Source of the DNA: Salinimicrobium soli
GTDB lineage: Bacteria; Bacteroidota; Bacteroidia; Flavobacteriales; Flavobacteriaceae
Reading direction: 5' to 3'
Length of the DNA stretch: 64,000 nucleotides
Assembly: GCF_048323655.1 (NCBI RefSeq)
Contig: NZ_JBLUWW010000001.1
Span: forward strand, 806,001 to 870,000
Part shown: positions 44,145-53,175 of the stretch, in pieces
Position numbering within the stretch: position 1 is the first letter of the stretch
How the letters are laid out: every line of letters begins with the position of its first letter
Notes under the pieces: model-generated
What the model was told of the DNA's origin: nothing
The model's database searches: none
What the model saw: only the letters and a program-made list of their open reading frames with translations
Made by a program: the position numbers and the translations under genes

Positions 44145-46403
44145 ATGGCACACAGTAATGATTCAAATCACCCTGATAACCACAAAGTATGGGAAGTAAA
44201 TGAGTCGAGTAAATGCCCTTTTATGGGCGGAGCACTAAAATTTACCGCCGGTACCGGGACTTCTAACCGCGATTGGTGGCCCAACCAGTTAAACCTGAGT
44301 ATCCTGCGGCAGCATTCGAAACTGTCAGATCCTATGGGAGAAGATTTTGACTATGCTGAAGAATTTAAGAGCCTCGATCTGAATGAAGTAAAAAAAGATC
44401 TTTACGATCTAATGACCGATTCCCAGGACTGGTGGCCTGCCGACTTTGGACACTACGGTCCGTTTTTTATAAGAATGGCTTGGCATAGCGCCGGTACCTA
44501 TCGTATAGCTGACGGTAGAGGAGGTGGAGGTTCCGGCTCTCAGCGCTTTGCACCTTTGAATAGCTGGCCAGATAACGCCAACCTTGACAAAGCAAGGTTG
44601 TTGCTTTGGCCAATAAAGCAAAAGTATGGGAGAAAGATCTCCTGGGCAGATCTTATGATCCTTGCCGGGAACTGTGCTTTGGAATCCATGGGACTTAAAA
44701 CCTTTGGTTTTGGCGGCGGAAGAGAAGACATCTGGGAACCTGAAGAAGATATCTATTGGGGATCTGAAGGAGAATGGTTAGGCAATAAAGAGCGCTTTGC
44801 TCACGGCGAGAAGCTGGAAAACCCCTTAGGAGCTACCCATATGGGATTGATCTATGTGAATCCGGAAGGGCCTAACGGAAACCCGGATCCTGTGGCGGCT
44901 GCAGATCATATTCGGGAAACTTTCGGCCGAATGGCCATGAACGATTATGAGACCGTGGCTTTAATAGCAGGCGGTCATACTTTTGGGAAAACCCATGGGG
45001 CAGCCGACCCTGAAAAATATGTGGGGATAGAACCGGCAGGTGCAGGTATCGAAGAAATGGGACTGGGCTGGAAAAATTCCTTCGGAAGCGGAAATGCTGA
45101 AAACACTATTACCAGCGGAATTGAAGGAACCTGGACAAAAACTCCAACTAAATGGAGCAACAATTTCTTTGAGAATCTCTTTGGATTCGAGTGGGAATGT
45201 GCAAAAGGCCCCGGAGGTGCTTACCAGTGGAAACCGAAAAATGGCGCCGGGGAAGGAATTATTCCCGATGCCCATGATCCTTCTCGCAAGCACGCCCCAT
45301 TCATGTTGACCACTGATATCTCTTTGAGAGAAGATCCTGAGTACAAGAAGATATCCAGGCATTTCTTTGAAAATCCGGATGAGTTTGCAGATGCTTTTGC
45401 CAAGGCATGGTACAAATTAACCCACCGGGATATGGGTCCACGTTCAAGATATCTTGGTCCTGAAGTGCCCCAAGAAGATATGATATGGCAGGATCCGATT
45501 CCTGAAGTAGATTACGAGGTCATCAATGAACAGGATATTGACCACCTGAAAAATAAAATTTTAGATTCGGGGCTTTCTGTTTCTCAACTGGTGACTACAG
45601 CTTGGGCTTCGGCATCCACTTATAGGAATTCAGACAAAAGAGGGGGTGCCAACGGAGCACGAATCAGGTTATCTCCTCAAAAATATTGGGAAGTAAATAA
45701 TCCGGAGCAGTTATCCAAAATCCTGGACACCTATGAAGGGATCAAGAAAGAATTCGATGAGGCGCAGTCCGGAGGTAAGAAAGTTTCCCTGGCAGACCTA
45801 ATCGTGCTGGGTGGATGCGCCGGAATCGAAAAAGCAGCGAAAGATGCCGGACAGGAAATAAAAGTTCCTTTTTCTCCGGGACGTGCCGATGCTTTAGAAG
45901 AGCAAACCGATGTGGAGGCATTTACAATTTTAGAACCCGTAGCTGATGCTTTCCGGAATTATGCGAAAAAGGACAATAACTATTCTGCTTCAATGGAAGA
46001 AATGATGGTTGACAGGGCTCAGCTGATGTCTTTAACAGCTCCTGAGATGACCGTGCTTTTAGGAGGTATGCGTGTTTTGAACACCAATTATGATCAATCC
46101 AAACACGGGGTGTTTACTGACAAGCCCGGAAAGCTTACCAATGACTTTTTTGTGAACCTGTTGGATATGAACACTACCTGGAAGGCAGCAGATGATTCTG
46201 ACAGGCTCTTTGAAGGAAGGGACAGAAAGACCGGTGATGTAAAATGGACCGGTACCCGGGTGGACCTTATCTTTGGGTCTAATTCTGAACTCCGGGCTCT
46301 GGCTGAAGTTTACGGAGCTTCAGATGCTCATCAGAAATTCCTGAATGATTTTGTTGCAGCCTGGAACAAGGTGATGAACCTGGACAGGTTTGACCTGGCT
46401 TGA
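44145..46403 (+). CDS. katG: Catalase-peroxidase
   Basis: Bifunctional heme enzyme that destroys hydrogen peroxide in the cytoplasm. The 752-residue protein shows the duplicated peroxidase architecture. The distal site is FFIRMAWHSAGTYR, with the crosslink Trp next to the catalytic His, and the crosslink Tyr is in MGLIYVNPEGP. The proximal heme ligand lies in ALIAGGHTFGKTHG and the crosslink Met in EEMGLGWKNSFGSG. The C-terminal non-heme half follows (about 440-752). Length is typical. It stands alone, with a terminator behind it. Confidence 0.98.
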   Translation: MAHSNDSNHPDNHKVWEVNESSKCPFMGGALKFTAGTGTSNRDWWPNQLNLSILRQHSKLSDPMGEDFDYAEEFKSLDLNEVKKDLYDLMTDSQDWWPADFGHYGPFFIRMAWHSAGTYRIADGRGGGGSGSQRFAPLNSWPDNANLDKARLLLWPIKQKYGRKISWADLMILAGNCALESMGLKTFGFGGGREDIWEPEEDIYWGSEGEWLGNKERFAHGEKLENPLGATHMGLIYVNPEGPNGNPDPVAAADHIRETFGRMAMNDYETVALIAGGHTFGKTHGAADPEKYVGIEPAGAGIEEMGLGWKNSFGSGNAENTITSGIEGTWTKTPTKWSNNFFENLFGFEWECAKGPGGAYQWKPKNGAGEGIIPDAHDPSRKHAPFMLTTDISLREDPEYKKISRHFFENPDEFADAFAKAWYKLTHRDMGPRSRYLGPEVPQEDMIWQDPIPEVDYEVINEQDIDHLKNKILDSGLSVSQLVTTAWASASTYRNSDKRGGANGARIRLSPQKYWEVNNPEQLSKILDTYEGIKKEFDEAQSGGKKVSLADLIVLGGCAGIEKAAKDAGQEIKVPFSPGRADALEEQTDVEAFTILEPVADAFRNYAKKDNNYSASMEEMMVDRAQLMSLTAPEMTVLLGGMRVLNTNYDQSKHGVFTDKPGKLTNDFFVNLLDMNTTWKAADDSDRLFEGRDRKTGDVKWTGTRVDLIFGSNSELRALAEVYGASDAHQKFLNDFVAAWNKVMNLDRFDLA

Positions 46404-46425
46404 GCAGTAAAATAAATGCTGATCG

Positions 46426-46452
46426 AAAAAGGTGGTTTTTGACCACCTTTTT
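46426..46452. terminator. Terminator after katG
   Basis: AAAAAGGTGGT (46426-46436) and ACCACCTTTTT (46442-46452), 11-bp stem with a five-base loop and T-run. It can also serve the convergent deacetylase gene. Confidence 0.9.
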
Positions 46453-46467
46453 CTTTGAAAATACTTT

Positions 46468-47112
46468 TTAAAAATTGCTTTTTTCGAGCCTTTCAAATTT
46501 GAATCCCAGGTTCGAAAAATGATCGAGCACCTTTGGCAGGACCTCACGCAAGTTTTTTTCTGCTTTCAGGCTGTCGTGAAACACTATAATGCTTCCCGGT
46601 ACTGCATTTTCGAGTACATTTTGAAGACATACTTTAGCAGAGACATTTGCACCATAATCTACACTCAGCACGTCCCACATTACGATCTTAAAACCCAGTT
46701 TGGACAGCTGTTTTGCCTGGCGGTTGGTGATCTTTCCGTAGGGAGGGCGAAAAAGAGGGGGCTCATTTTCCTTGAAGTGGAGATCCATTTCCCGTTGCGC
46801 TTTTTGCGCATTATCAATATACTGCTGAAATGGGGTTTTCCAGCCATTGAGATGGTTGTAGGTGTGATTTCCAAACCGGTGACCGGCAGATAGTACCTTT
46901 TTGAATACTTCAGGATGTTTATTGATATTTTCTCCTATGCAGAAAAAGGTAGCTTTGGCATCATATTTTTCCAGTTGCTGTAACACCCAGGGCGTAACAT
47001 CCGGAATTGGACCGTCGTCAAAGCTGAGGTAAAGCCTTTTTCCGTCAGGTCTTCCATTCCAGATCCTGTTTGGATACAATTTTTTTACTAATCCGGATAC
47101 TTTGACTATCAT
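46468..47112 (-). CDS. Polysaccharide deacetylase (NodB homology domain)
   Basis: Carbohydrate esterase family 4-type enzyme that removes N-acetyl groups from GlcNAc-containing polymers such as peptidoglycan. The 214-residue protein is a bare NodB domain. Motif 1 is LYLSFDDGPIPDVTPWVL, with the base and metal Asp pair. Motif 2 is GNHTYNH, with the two metal His. Motif 3-like FRPPYGKI and the late IVFHDS complete the set. No signal peptide is visible. It lies just after the terminator of the large GT117-type gene. Confidence 0.92.
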   Translation of the reverse strand: MIVKVSGLVKKLYPNRIWNGRPDGKRLYLSFDDGPIPDVTPWVLQQLEKYDAKATFFCIGENINKHPEVFKKVLSAGHRFGNHTYNHLNGWKTPFQQYIDNAQKAQREMDLHFKENEPPLFRPPYGKITNRQAKQLSKLGFKIVMWDVLSVDYGANVSAKVCLQNVLENAVPGSIIVFHDSLKAEKNLREVLPKVLDHFSNLGFKFERLEKSNF

Positions 47113-47118
47113 ACAAAA

Positions 47119-47144
47119 AAGCCTGCTATTTTAGGAGCAGGCTT
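47119..47144 (-). terminator. Terminator of the GT117-type gene
   Basis: AAGCCTGCT (47119-47127) and AGCAGGCTT (47136-47144), 9-bp stem, 8-nt loop, followed on the minus strand by T residues (complement of 47115-47120). It reaches to 7 bp before the deacetylase start. Confidence 0.8.
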
Positions 47145-47149
47145 AGGTT

Positions 47150-50100
47150 TTATAGTGAATCAACAGCTTCTTCAGGAATCAATTCTTCCTGCACATCTGG
47201 CAAATCTTCAGAAGCATCTGGGCTTCCGTAGAAATGTCTGAACATCATCAGGTAATTATTGAAAGTATCGGCTTCTTTCCGTGCTTTCTCTTCATCGCCA
47301 TGAATGATCAAAAGATCAACAAGGCTGCGGTATCTTTCAATGTCGCTCACAATTTCGCTTCCCCAGGAAAGCTGGCGATTAATATCAAAGCTGCTGTAAT
47401 ATTCCAGGTTCTCCTGGTACTTTTTAGCTACCCGGTCCCAAAGCTCTCGTGCTTTCTCTTTTTTATCAACTTCATAATACCCGCCAATGAAAGGTTCAAG
47501 CAAGGTGTAGTAGCCGTAATAATCAAGAGGCATTTTTTCCATTCCCAGATCCAGCACATTTTCTGCTTTTTCGAGCTGGTCTTCCTGGATCAGTTTTTCA
47601 ATGAGCCTGGCAAGGTTACTTCTATAGGTAATAGCATTTTTACGGGTTTCGGTGTCATGATAAATATTTGGATCACCGGAATTACCCCAATACCAGTTCA
47701 TGACAATATTGTACATCTTATCTGTGTCTATCCTTCCCATATCAAATGGGTTCTGAGGATTCACCGGGGTTCGGATAGGCACAAGTTTGTAGGCAACGCC
47801 ATCTAACTGGAGGTAATCTTTCATCCAGAGATAATCATCATCTCCAAAGCTACCACCGGTAAAGTAAATAGGTCGTTTCCACTCATTATTGGCAATAATG
47901 TCCAGCATCAAGAGACGGTTCTTGTATAAGATGTCGCCATCCAGTTCAATGATGATCTCGTCAACTATCTGGTCTGCATCTTCGGGGTTGACAATGTTAT
48001 TTTCCAAAACATTCTCCTTATTGACAGGGATCCTGAGGGATTTGGTAGGGAAGGTGCTAACGTTTTGTCCACTCATTAATTCTGCCTGCGTCCTTGGATC
48101 ATCACTGGCTATCCAGTTGAGCCAATTCTTTATGTTCATGGTGTCACGGGTGATGGGTTGATACCACACCGCATCGTTGGTTCCATATCTATATTGCTCA
48201 TGAACGAGCTGACTCGGAATTGGCGCACTTTCCCACGCCTGTGATTTCATCTGGTCAATATACCAGTCGGTCGCAAACAGGGAGGTGTTGACGATCCTTA
48301 CATCGGTACGATATTCTTCTACCTGCTGGGCATACCATAGGGCAAAAGTATCATTGTCGCCAATGGTGAACAGGATGGCGTTTGGATCGAGACTGTCAAG
48401 ATACATTTTGGCCATTGCAAGGGCAGTATACCGGTCTGAACGATCATGATCATCCCAGTTCTCTGAAGCAAGAACGGTAGGTACAGCCAGTAAGGAGGCC
48501 ACTACCACAATCGGCACCGCAATTTTTGGTTTGATATAATCTTTGAGAATATCAAATAAGGCATATACCCCAAATCCTATCCAGATCGCAAATACATAGA
48601 AGGAACCTACAAGAGCGTAGTCTCTTTCACGTGGTTCAAAAGGCCGTTCATTTAAATACACTTTTAAGGCGATCCCCGTGAAGAGGAAGAACACCAGTAA
48701 TACCCAGAAATTCTTCTTGTCTTTGGAAAACTGAAATACCAGACCCAGTAATCCTAGGAGCAACGGAAGGAAATAATAAGTATTCCTTGCCTTATTGTTC
48801 TTGATATCTGACGGTAAATTATCCTGAGGGCCCAGTCTCGCTTCATCAATTAAGTCGATCCCGCTTAACCAGTTCCCGTGTTGATCTGTATATTTTCCCT
48901 GTATATCATCTTGGCGGCCCACAAAATTCCACATGAAATATCGCCAGTACATATAGCCCAACTGGAACTGAAAGAAATATTGCAGGTTGGATGAAAAGGA
49001 GGGTTTTTCAACGGTGATGTATTCCCTGAACTGTCTTAGGAAATTATCGTATTGTTCATTGTCGATATTTCCGCTATTGTAGCTTTGACGGAATTCATTT
49101 ACTGCAGCCACTAACTGTTCCTGCCCCTGATATTCGGGTTTAATGGTAAATTTTAGAGGTCCCGTGAAATCCAGGTAATTTGCAGCGTGTTCTGTACTCC
49201 ACATACGCGGCAAAATAGCCTTGTGCATGTCATCTGTATTCTGCTTCGCATTCTTATAATTGTTCACGATCACATACTTGCCCAGCTCTTCATCCTTTTC
49301 ATACTTTGGCTTGTCATCGATGTAGGGATTGTTCTCGTCAAGTCCGCTGTACATTTCGGTGAACTGAGGTCCGTAGAAAAGGTGAGTTTCGGGATATTGT
49401 TCCCGGTTGTAATAGGCCAGCAATTCGCGGGCGTTATTCGGATTATTTTCGTTGATGACCGTATTCGCATTCGCCCTGATTGGCAGCATCATCCAGCTTG
49501 AAAACCCAATGAAGATGAACAGGATGCACAGCAGAAGCGTGTTGAGCTGATAGTATTTTTTCCTACGGGTATATTTTATTCCGAAGTAGAAGGCCGCGAT
49601 AATTACAAGAGCTGTAAATATAGTTCCCGAATTGAATGGCATTCCCAGAGAATTCACAAAGAAAACTTCGGTAGCCGAGAAAAGGCTGAGGGAATACGGA
49701 AGCAGCATTTTAAAGATGAACATCAATACTGCTACTACCACAAGGTTGGCGACTATGAAGTTCTTCCAGGTGACCTTAGAAAAGTTCTTGAAGAAATATA
49801 AGAACCCGATCGCCGGAATGGTGAGCAGCCCCATAAAGTGGACTCCAAAGGAAAGACCAATAATAAAACAGATAAGGATCACCCAGCGGTTGCCCCTTGG
49901 AGCAAACATATCCCTTTCCCAAAGAAGGCCAAGGTAAAAGAGGATCGCCATAATACAGGTGGCCATAGCATAAACTTCGGCTTCACCGGCATTAAACCAG
50001 AAACTGTCAGTAAAAGTAAAGGCCAGAGAACCAACTAAAGCACTTCCTAAAACTGCCATTTTACTGGCGTCAGAAATTTTTTCCACCGGCCCCGTGATCT

Positions 50101-50413
50101 TAAGTACCAGCAGGCTTATTGACCAGAACATGAAGAGAATGGTAAAAGCACTGGCAAAGACAGACATCATATTCACCATATAAGCAACGTGGCCCGGGTC
50201 ATTTGCAAAAATTGAGAAAAAAGCACCCATCATCTGGTAGAGTGGAGCTCCCGGCGGATGCCCTACTTCGAGTTTTGAGGAGGTGGAAATGTACTCCCCG
50301 GCATCCCAGAAACTAACGGTGGGTTCTACGGTAAGCCAATATGTAAGGAGGGCTACTAAAAAAACTAACCAGCCAAGGATCTTATTCCACCTGGTAAAGT
50401 TAAATTTTGTCAT
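47150..50413 (-). CDS. GT117 family / DUF2723 membrane glycosyltransferase-like protein
   Basis: A 1087-residue polytopic membrane protein. The N-terminal half has about a dozen TMs and begins ILGWLVFLVALLTYWLTVEPTVSFWDAGEY. This contains the conserved acidic loop (DAGEY) shared with protein O-mannosyltransferase-type GT-C enzymes, followed by VGHPPGAPLYQMMG. A large soluble C-terminal domain includes LNERPFEPRERDYALVGSF and the motif LFTIGDNDTFALWYAQQVE. NCBI-style naming places this family in GT117; a role in protein O-glycosylation is likely for Bacteroidota but not shown by this sequence. It is monocistronic with its own terminator. Confidence 0.85.
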   Translation of the reverse strand: MTKFNFTRWNKILGWLVFLVALLTYWLTVEPTVSFWDAGEYISTSSKLEVGHPPGAPLYQMMGAFFSIFANDPGHVAYMVNMMSVFASAFTILFMFWSISLLVLKITGPVEKISDASKMAVLGSALVGSLAFTFTDSFWFNAGEAEVYAMATCIMAILFYLGLLWERDMFAPRGNRWVILICFIIGLSFGVHFMGLLTIPAIGFLYFFKNFSKVTWKNFIVANLVVVAVLMFIFKMLLPYSLSLFSATEVFFVNSLGMPFNSGTIFTALVIIAAFYFGIKYTRRKKYYQLNTLLLCILFIFIGFSSWMMLPIRANANTVINENNPNNARELLAYYNREQYPETHLFYGPQFTEMYSGLDENNPYIDDKPKYEKDEELGKYVIVNNYKNAKQNTDDMHKAILPRMWSTEHAANYLDFTGPLKFTIKPEYQGQEQLVAAVNEFRQSYNSGNIDNEQYDNFLRQFREYITVEKPSFSSNLQYFFQFQLGYMYWRYFMWNFVGRQDDIQGKYTDQHGNWLSGIDLIDEARLGPQDNLPSDIKNNKARNTYYFLPLLLGLLGLVFQFSKDKKNFWVLLVFFLFTGIALKVYLNERPFEPRERDYALVGSFYVFAIWIGFGVYALFDILKDYIKPKIAVPIVVVASLLAVPTVLASENWDDHDRSDRYTALAMAKMYLDSLDPNAILFTIGDNDTFALWYAQQVEEYRTDVRIVNTSLFATDWYIDQMKSQAWESAPIPSQLVHEQYRYGTNDAVWYQPITRDTMNIKNWLNWIASDDPRTQAELMSGQNVSTFPTKSLRIPVNKENVLENNIVNPEDADQIVDEIIIELDGDILYKNRLLMLDIIANNEWKRPIYFTGGSFGDDDYLWMKDYLQLDGVAYKLVPIRTPVNPQNPFDMGRIDTDKMYNIVMNWYWGNSGDPNIYHDTETRKNAITYRSNLARLIEKLIQEDQLEKAENVLDLGMEKMPLDYYGYYTLLEPFIGGYYEVDKKEKARELWDRVAKKYQENLEYYSSFDINRQLSWGSEIVSDIERYRSLVDLLIIHGDEEKARKEADTFNNYLMMFRHFYGSPDASEDLPDVQEELIPEEAVDSL

Positions 50414-50609
50414 GTGTGTTGAAATTGAGAACAGTGGCGAATTTAAGAATAATTAAGCTATTGAAACCACAACGGACTTTAATATGAATTATTTCTGAAG
50501 ATGAAACGTAATAGGGAAGGGAGATGGATCTTTTTTTTCTGAAAAACAGGAGCTTAAAAAAGGGTATTTTTCGAGGTCGGAAAAAACTGAAAGAAAACAG
50601 AAAAAATAT

Positions 50610-50640
50610 TTGTACAACAAAAACTTTGTTTTAAATTTGC
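50610..50640 (+). promoter_or_regulatory. Promoter of tRNA-Gln
   Basis: TTTG (50610-50613), 19 nt, then TAAATTTG (50633-50640), a perfect consensus 16 bp before the mature tRNA end. Confidence 0.8.
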
Positions 50641-50656
50641 ATCCGCATTACAGCAA

Positions 50657-50729
50657 TGGCCCATGGTGTAACTGGCAACACGTCTGGTTTTGGTCCAGAA
50701 GAGTCTAGGTTCGAGCCCTAGTGGGCCAA
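50657..50729 (+). tRNA. tRNA-Gln (TTG anticodon)
   Basis: Acceptor arms TGGCCCA (50657-50663) and TGGGCCA (50722-50728) pair fully. The anticodon stem TCTGG/CCAGA frames loop TTTTGGT with anticodon TTG at 50690-50692, and the T arm loop GTTCGAGCC is standard. No CCA is encoded; discriminator A at 50729. Confidence 0.97.
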
Positions 50730-50739
50730 CAAGTAATGG

Positions 50740-50767
50740 AAACCGAATTGTGAAAACAGTTCGGTTT
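50740..50767 (+). terminator. Terminator of tRNA-Gln
   Basis: AAACCGAA (50740-50747) and TTCGGTTT (50760-50767) with a T-run continuing to 50771. Confidence 0.8.
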
Positions 50768-50820
50768 TTTTGTTTTTAGAAGTTTTTTTAAAGTTGTCAT
50801 TAAGATGATGGCATAAAAAA

Positions 50821-50839
50821 CCCGGTAAAAAATACCGGG
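50821..50839 (-). terminator. Terminator of the 107-residue protein gene
   Basis: CCCGGTA (50821-50827) and TACCGGG (50833-50839) with loop AAAAA; the A-run 50815-50820 gives T residues on the minus strand. It lies 28 bp after the stop at 50867. Confidence 0.85.
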
Positions 50840-50866
50840 TCTTAGTTTAATCATTGACAATTTTTC

Positions 50867-51190
50867 TCAAGCAACTTTTAAAATACTGTAATAATTGAGA
50901 GCGCTCTGATAGAATTTCAGGCTTCTGTTATCATTTTTGATGCAGGACGACAAAAATCTTTCCAGGTCCAGGCATTCGAAACTTACCGTAGTATATTCAT
51001 GATCTGAAATCGGGATCTCAGCTTTCACTACTTTATTTTCATAATCAATATCCACTTTTCTCGCAGCAAAGTACATCTTAATGATCCCTTTGTGAAGTGA
51101 ACTGAAGGCATTATTGGAACAGTCCAAACAGCTGCTGTGGACAAAATTTTTAAATTCTTCAATTATCTGAGAGGGTTGAGTTGTAATCAT
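50867..51190 (-). CDS. Hypothetical 107-residue protein
   Basis: A small soluble protein without signal peptide or membrane segment. It contains a CLDC motif at about residues 21-24 in HSSCLDCSNNAF and further single cysteines (FECLDLERFLSSC), and otherwise looks like a mixed alpha/beta domain (VDIDYENKVVKAEIPI). I recognise no family. The CxxC could bind metal or be redox active, but there is no second pair nearby. It has its own terminator. Confidence 0.7.
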   Translation of the reverse strand: MITTQPSQIIEEFKNFVHSSCLDCSNNAFSSLHKGIIKMYFAARKVDIDYENKVVKAEIPISDHEYTTVSFECLDLERFLSSCIKNDNRSLKFYQSALNYYSILKVA

Positions 51191-51405
51191 GAGGCTGGTC
51201 GTAGTTATTTGTTCTTATGTGGCCTAAATTAAGCGGAGTTGTGTTAAAACTGTTTTAAGGAAATGTTGATTAATACAGAATTAACAGAGGCATCCTTCGT
51301 TTGTGAAAATTTTAGGAGCTTATCACGATTTGAGCGAAAAAAGTCTCAAATGATTTTAACATTTCAGGAATGATAAAATTTTCTTAAGCCCAGTAAAAAT
51401 GGTGG

Positions 51406-52977
51406 GTGAGCGACGTATTTCTACGGAAATCCTTGTATCTTCAGAAGCAAAAACCGGCCAAATTGGAAAAAAAGAAGAAAATTTCTGTCATCATTCTTTC
51501 AATATTAGGATTCCTCATCCTTGTTTTTATAGCCCTAAGTTTTTACTTCTCAAACCGTATCAAGAACAGTATCGATGAAGCCATTGGGAAGGATTCCTCT
51601 TATAAAGAAGCAGATGTGGACCTGCTTCAAAGGCAAATTACTATTGACAGCCTGGACTTCAATGGCAATGGAAAACAAATGGCAGCAAAAAAGATATCCT
51701 TAAAGGGTATAGGTTTGATCAAATATATTTTTGATGACAAACTGGTTATCAACAGGCTGGTGATCGAAGGTCCTGATATAATTTTTAGCGAGAAAAAAAA
51801 CGATAGTAGCAGTGGTGGGACAAAAGGCTTTAGCCGAAATATCACGGTTAAAAATGTGGAATTCCACAACGGGAATTTTCGTCTAAAGAAAAAAGATACT
51901 ACCGGGAATGATATTTTTATAAGCTTTCCAACCCTTACTTTGTCAGCAGTACACGTGGATTCAGCTACCGTAAAAAATCGGATGCCCTTTCAATATGAGA
52001 CCTATTCCTTTTATTCCGATTCCCTCAGGATAAATATTAATCCGCAGCATTATGTGGCAGCAGAAGAGGTGAGAATGGAGAACGGCAAGACAGAAATTAA
52101 GGACTTCAAGATCCTTCCTTATTATGAAAAAGCAGAATTTGACCAGGTCATTCCTTATGAGAAGGACCGGATTTCCCTTCGGGTGAAGAATATTCAGCTG
52201 GACAGCCTGCAAATTGAATATAAAAAGGATCAGTTTTACCTGCGGAATCCGATGTTGACGGTCACCGGTGGCGACCTGGAAGTCTATCGTAACAAGCTCC
52301 TGCCAGATGATCCGCGCAAGCGTCCTCTATACAGTAGTCTGCTGCGGAATGCTCCCGTAAAACTCGACTTTAAAAAAGTCAGGGTGAGAAACAGTAAAAT
52401 TCAATATCAGGAAAAGGTAAAAGAAGGAATTCCTCCTGCTGAAGTCATCTTTTCTGATATTGATGCCGATATTACTTCTCTGACCAATATCAATCTCGAC
52501 CGCAAGGATTTCCCGGAAACAAAGGTGCATGTAAATGCCACTTTTCAGAAGGTGTCACCGTTGGAAGTAGACTGGACTTTCAATGTGACCAATCCCAATG
52601 ATAAATTCCTTTTTAAGGGTAAATTCGGAGCCGTTCCCGGAGATGCTCTCAATCCATTGCTGCGGCCTTCCATGAACATGGAGGCAAAGGGGACCATAAA
52701 GGATGCCTGGTTCACTTTTACCGGAAACGATGAAGTACTCACCGGTGATGTACGGCTGAACTACGACCAGTTCAAATTTATATGGCTCAAAAAAGGAAGC
52801 AATGAAAAACGCGGATTCTTTACCGCCATTGCCAATCTTTTTGTGGACAACGACGGAATTTCCGGAGATCATAAGAGCAGGGAAGTCCGCGTGGAGCGGG
52901 ATCCGCACCGTTCTTTCTGGGCATATGTTTGGAACGGGCTCCAAAATGGGATGAAAAATACGTTCTCGCAGTTGTAA
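51406..52977 (+). CDS. AsmA-like membrane-anchored periplasmic protein
   Basis: A 523-residue protein with one TM (about residues 26-48: VIILSILGFLILVFIALSFY) followed by a long, repetitive beta-rich domain. This resembles AsmA/DUF748-type lipid-path proteins: SLDFNGNGKQMAAKKISLKG, LVINRLVIEGPDIIF, and at the end MNMEAKGTIKDAWFTFTGND. The start is uncertain. GTG 51406 opens the frame, but TTG 51463 gives a more typical basic leader (MEKKKKISV); the first ATG would lose the TM. A role in envelope lipid transport or outer-membrane assembly is inferred from the family only. Confidence 0.65.
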   Translation: MSDVFLRKSLYLQKQKPAKLEKKKKISVIILSILGFLILVFIALSFYFSNRIKNSIDEAIGKDSSYKEADVDLLQRQITIDSLDFNGNGKQMAAKKISLKGIGLIKYIFDDKLVINRLVIEGPDIIFSEKKNDSSSGGTKGFSRNITVKNVEFHNGNFRLKKKDTTGNDIFISFPTLTLSAVHVDSATVKNRMPFQYETYSFYSDSLRININPQHYVAAEEVRMENGKTEIKDFKILPYYEKAEFDQVIPYEKDRISLRVKNIQLDSLQIEYKKDQFYLRNPMLTVTGGDLEVYRNKLLPDDPRKRPLYSSLLRNAPVKLDFKKVRVRNSKIQYQEKVKEGIPPAEVIFSDIDADITSLTNINLDRKDFPETKVHVNATFQKVSPLEVDWTFNVTNPNDKFLFKGKFGAVPGDALNPLLRPSMNMEAKGTIKDAWFTFTGNDEVLTGDVRLNYDQFKFIWLKKGSNEKRGFFTAIANLFVDNDGISGDHKSREVRVERDPHRSFWAYVWNGLQNGMKNTFSQL

Positions 52978-53056
52978 ACCTTCCGAAGTATCAGAAATAA
53001 TTTCCGCAGCCATATCCGCAAATATTCTACGGAAAATTGTCAGTTCCTTAAGGTGT

Positions 53057-53073
53057 CAAAAATGACATTTTTG
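53057..53073. repeat. Dispersed palindromic element, copy D
   Basis: Exact core CAAAAATGACATTTTTG, with flanks AGTTCCTTAAGGTGT and GATGGAATTTTTCCG. It lies 43 bp before the Fnr-like box of hemN. Confidence 0.8.
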
Positions 53074-53115
53074 GATGGAATTTTTCCGCAGTAATAAATT
53101 CGGACATTCTTAACC

Positions 53116-53158
53116 TGATTTGGATCATTTTTTCCGCTTTACCTTTCCGTTACTTTTG
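53116..53158 (+). promoter_or_regulatory. hemN promoter with Fnr-like box
   Basis: TGATTTGGATCA (53116-53127) matches TGAYnnnnRTCA. The -7 element TACTTTTG begins at 53151, 29.5 nt after the box centre, placing the box near -41 of the expected start. No TTG is placed at 19-20 nt, as expected of an activator-dependent (class II) promoter. Confidence 0.75.
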
Positions 53159-53175
53159 CCTCTAAATTATTAGGA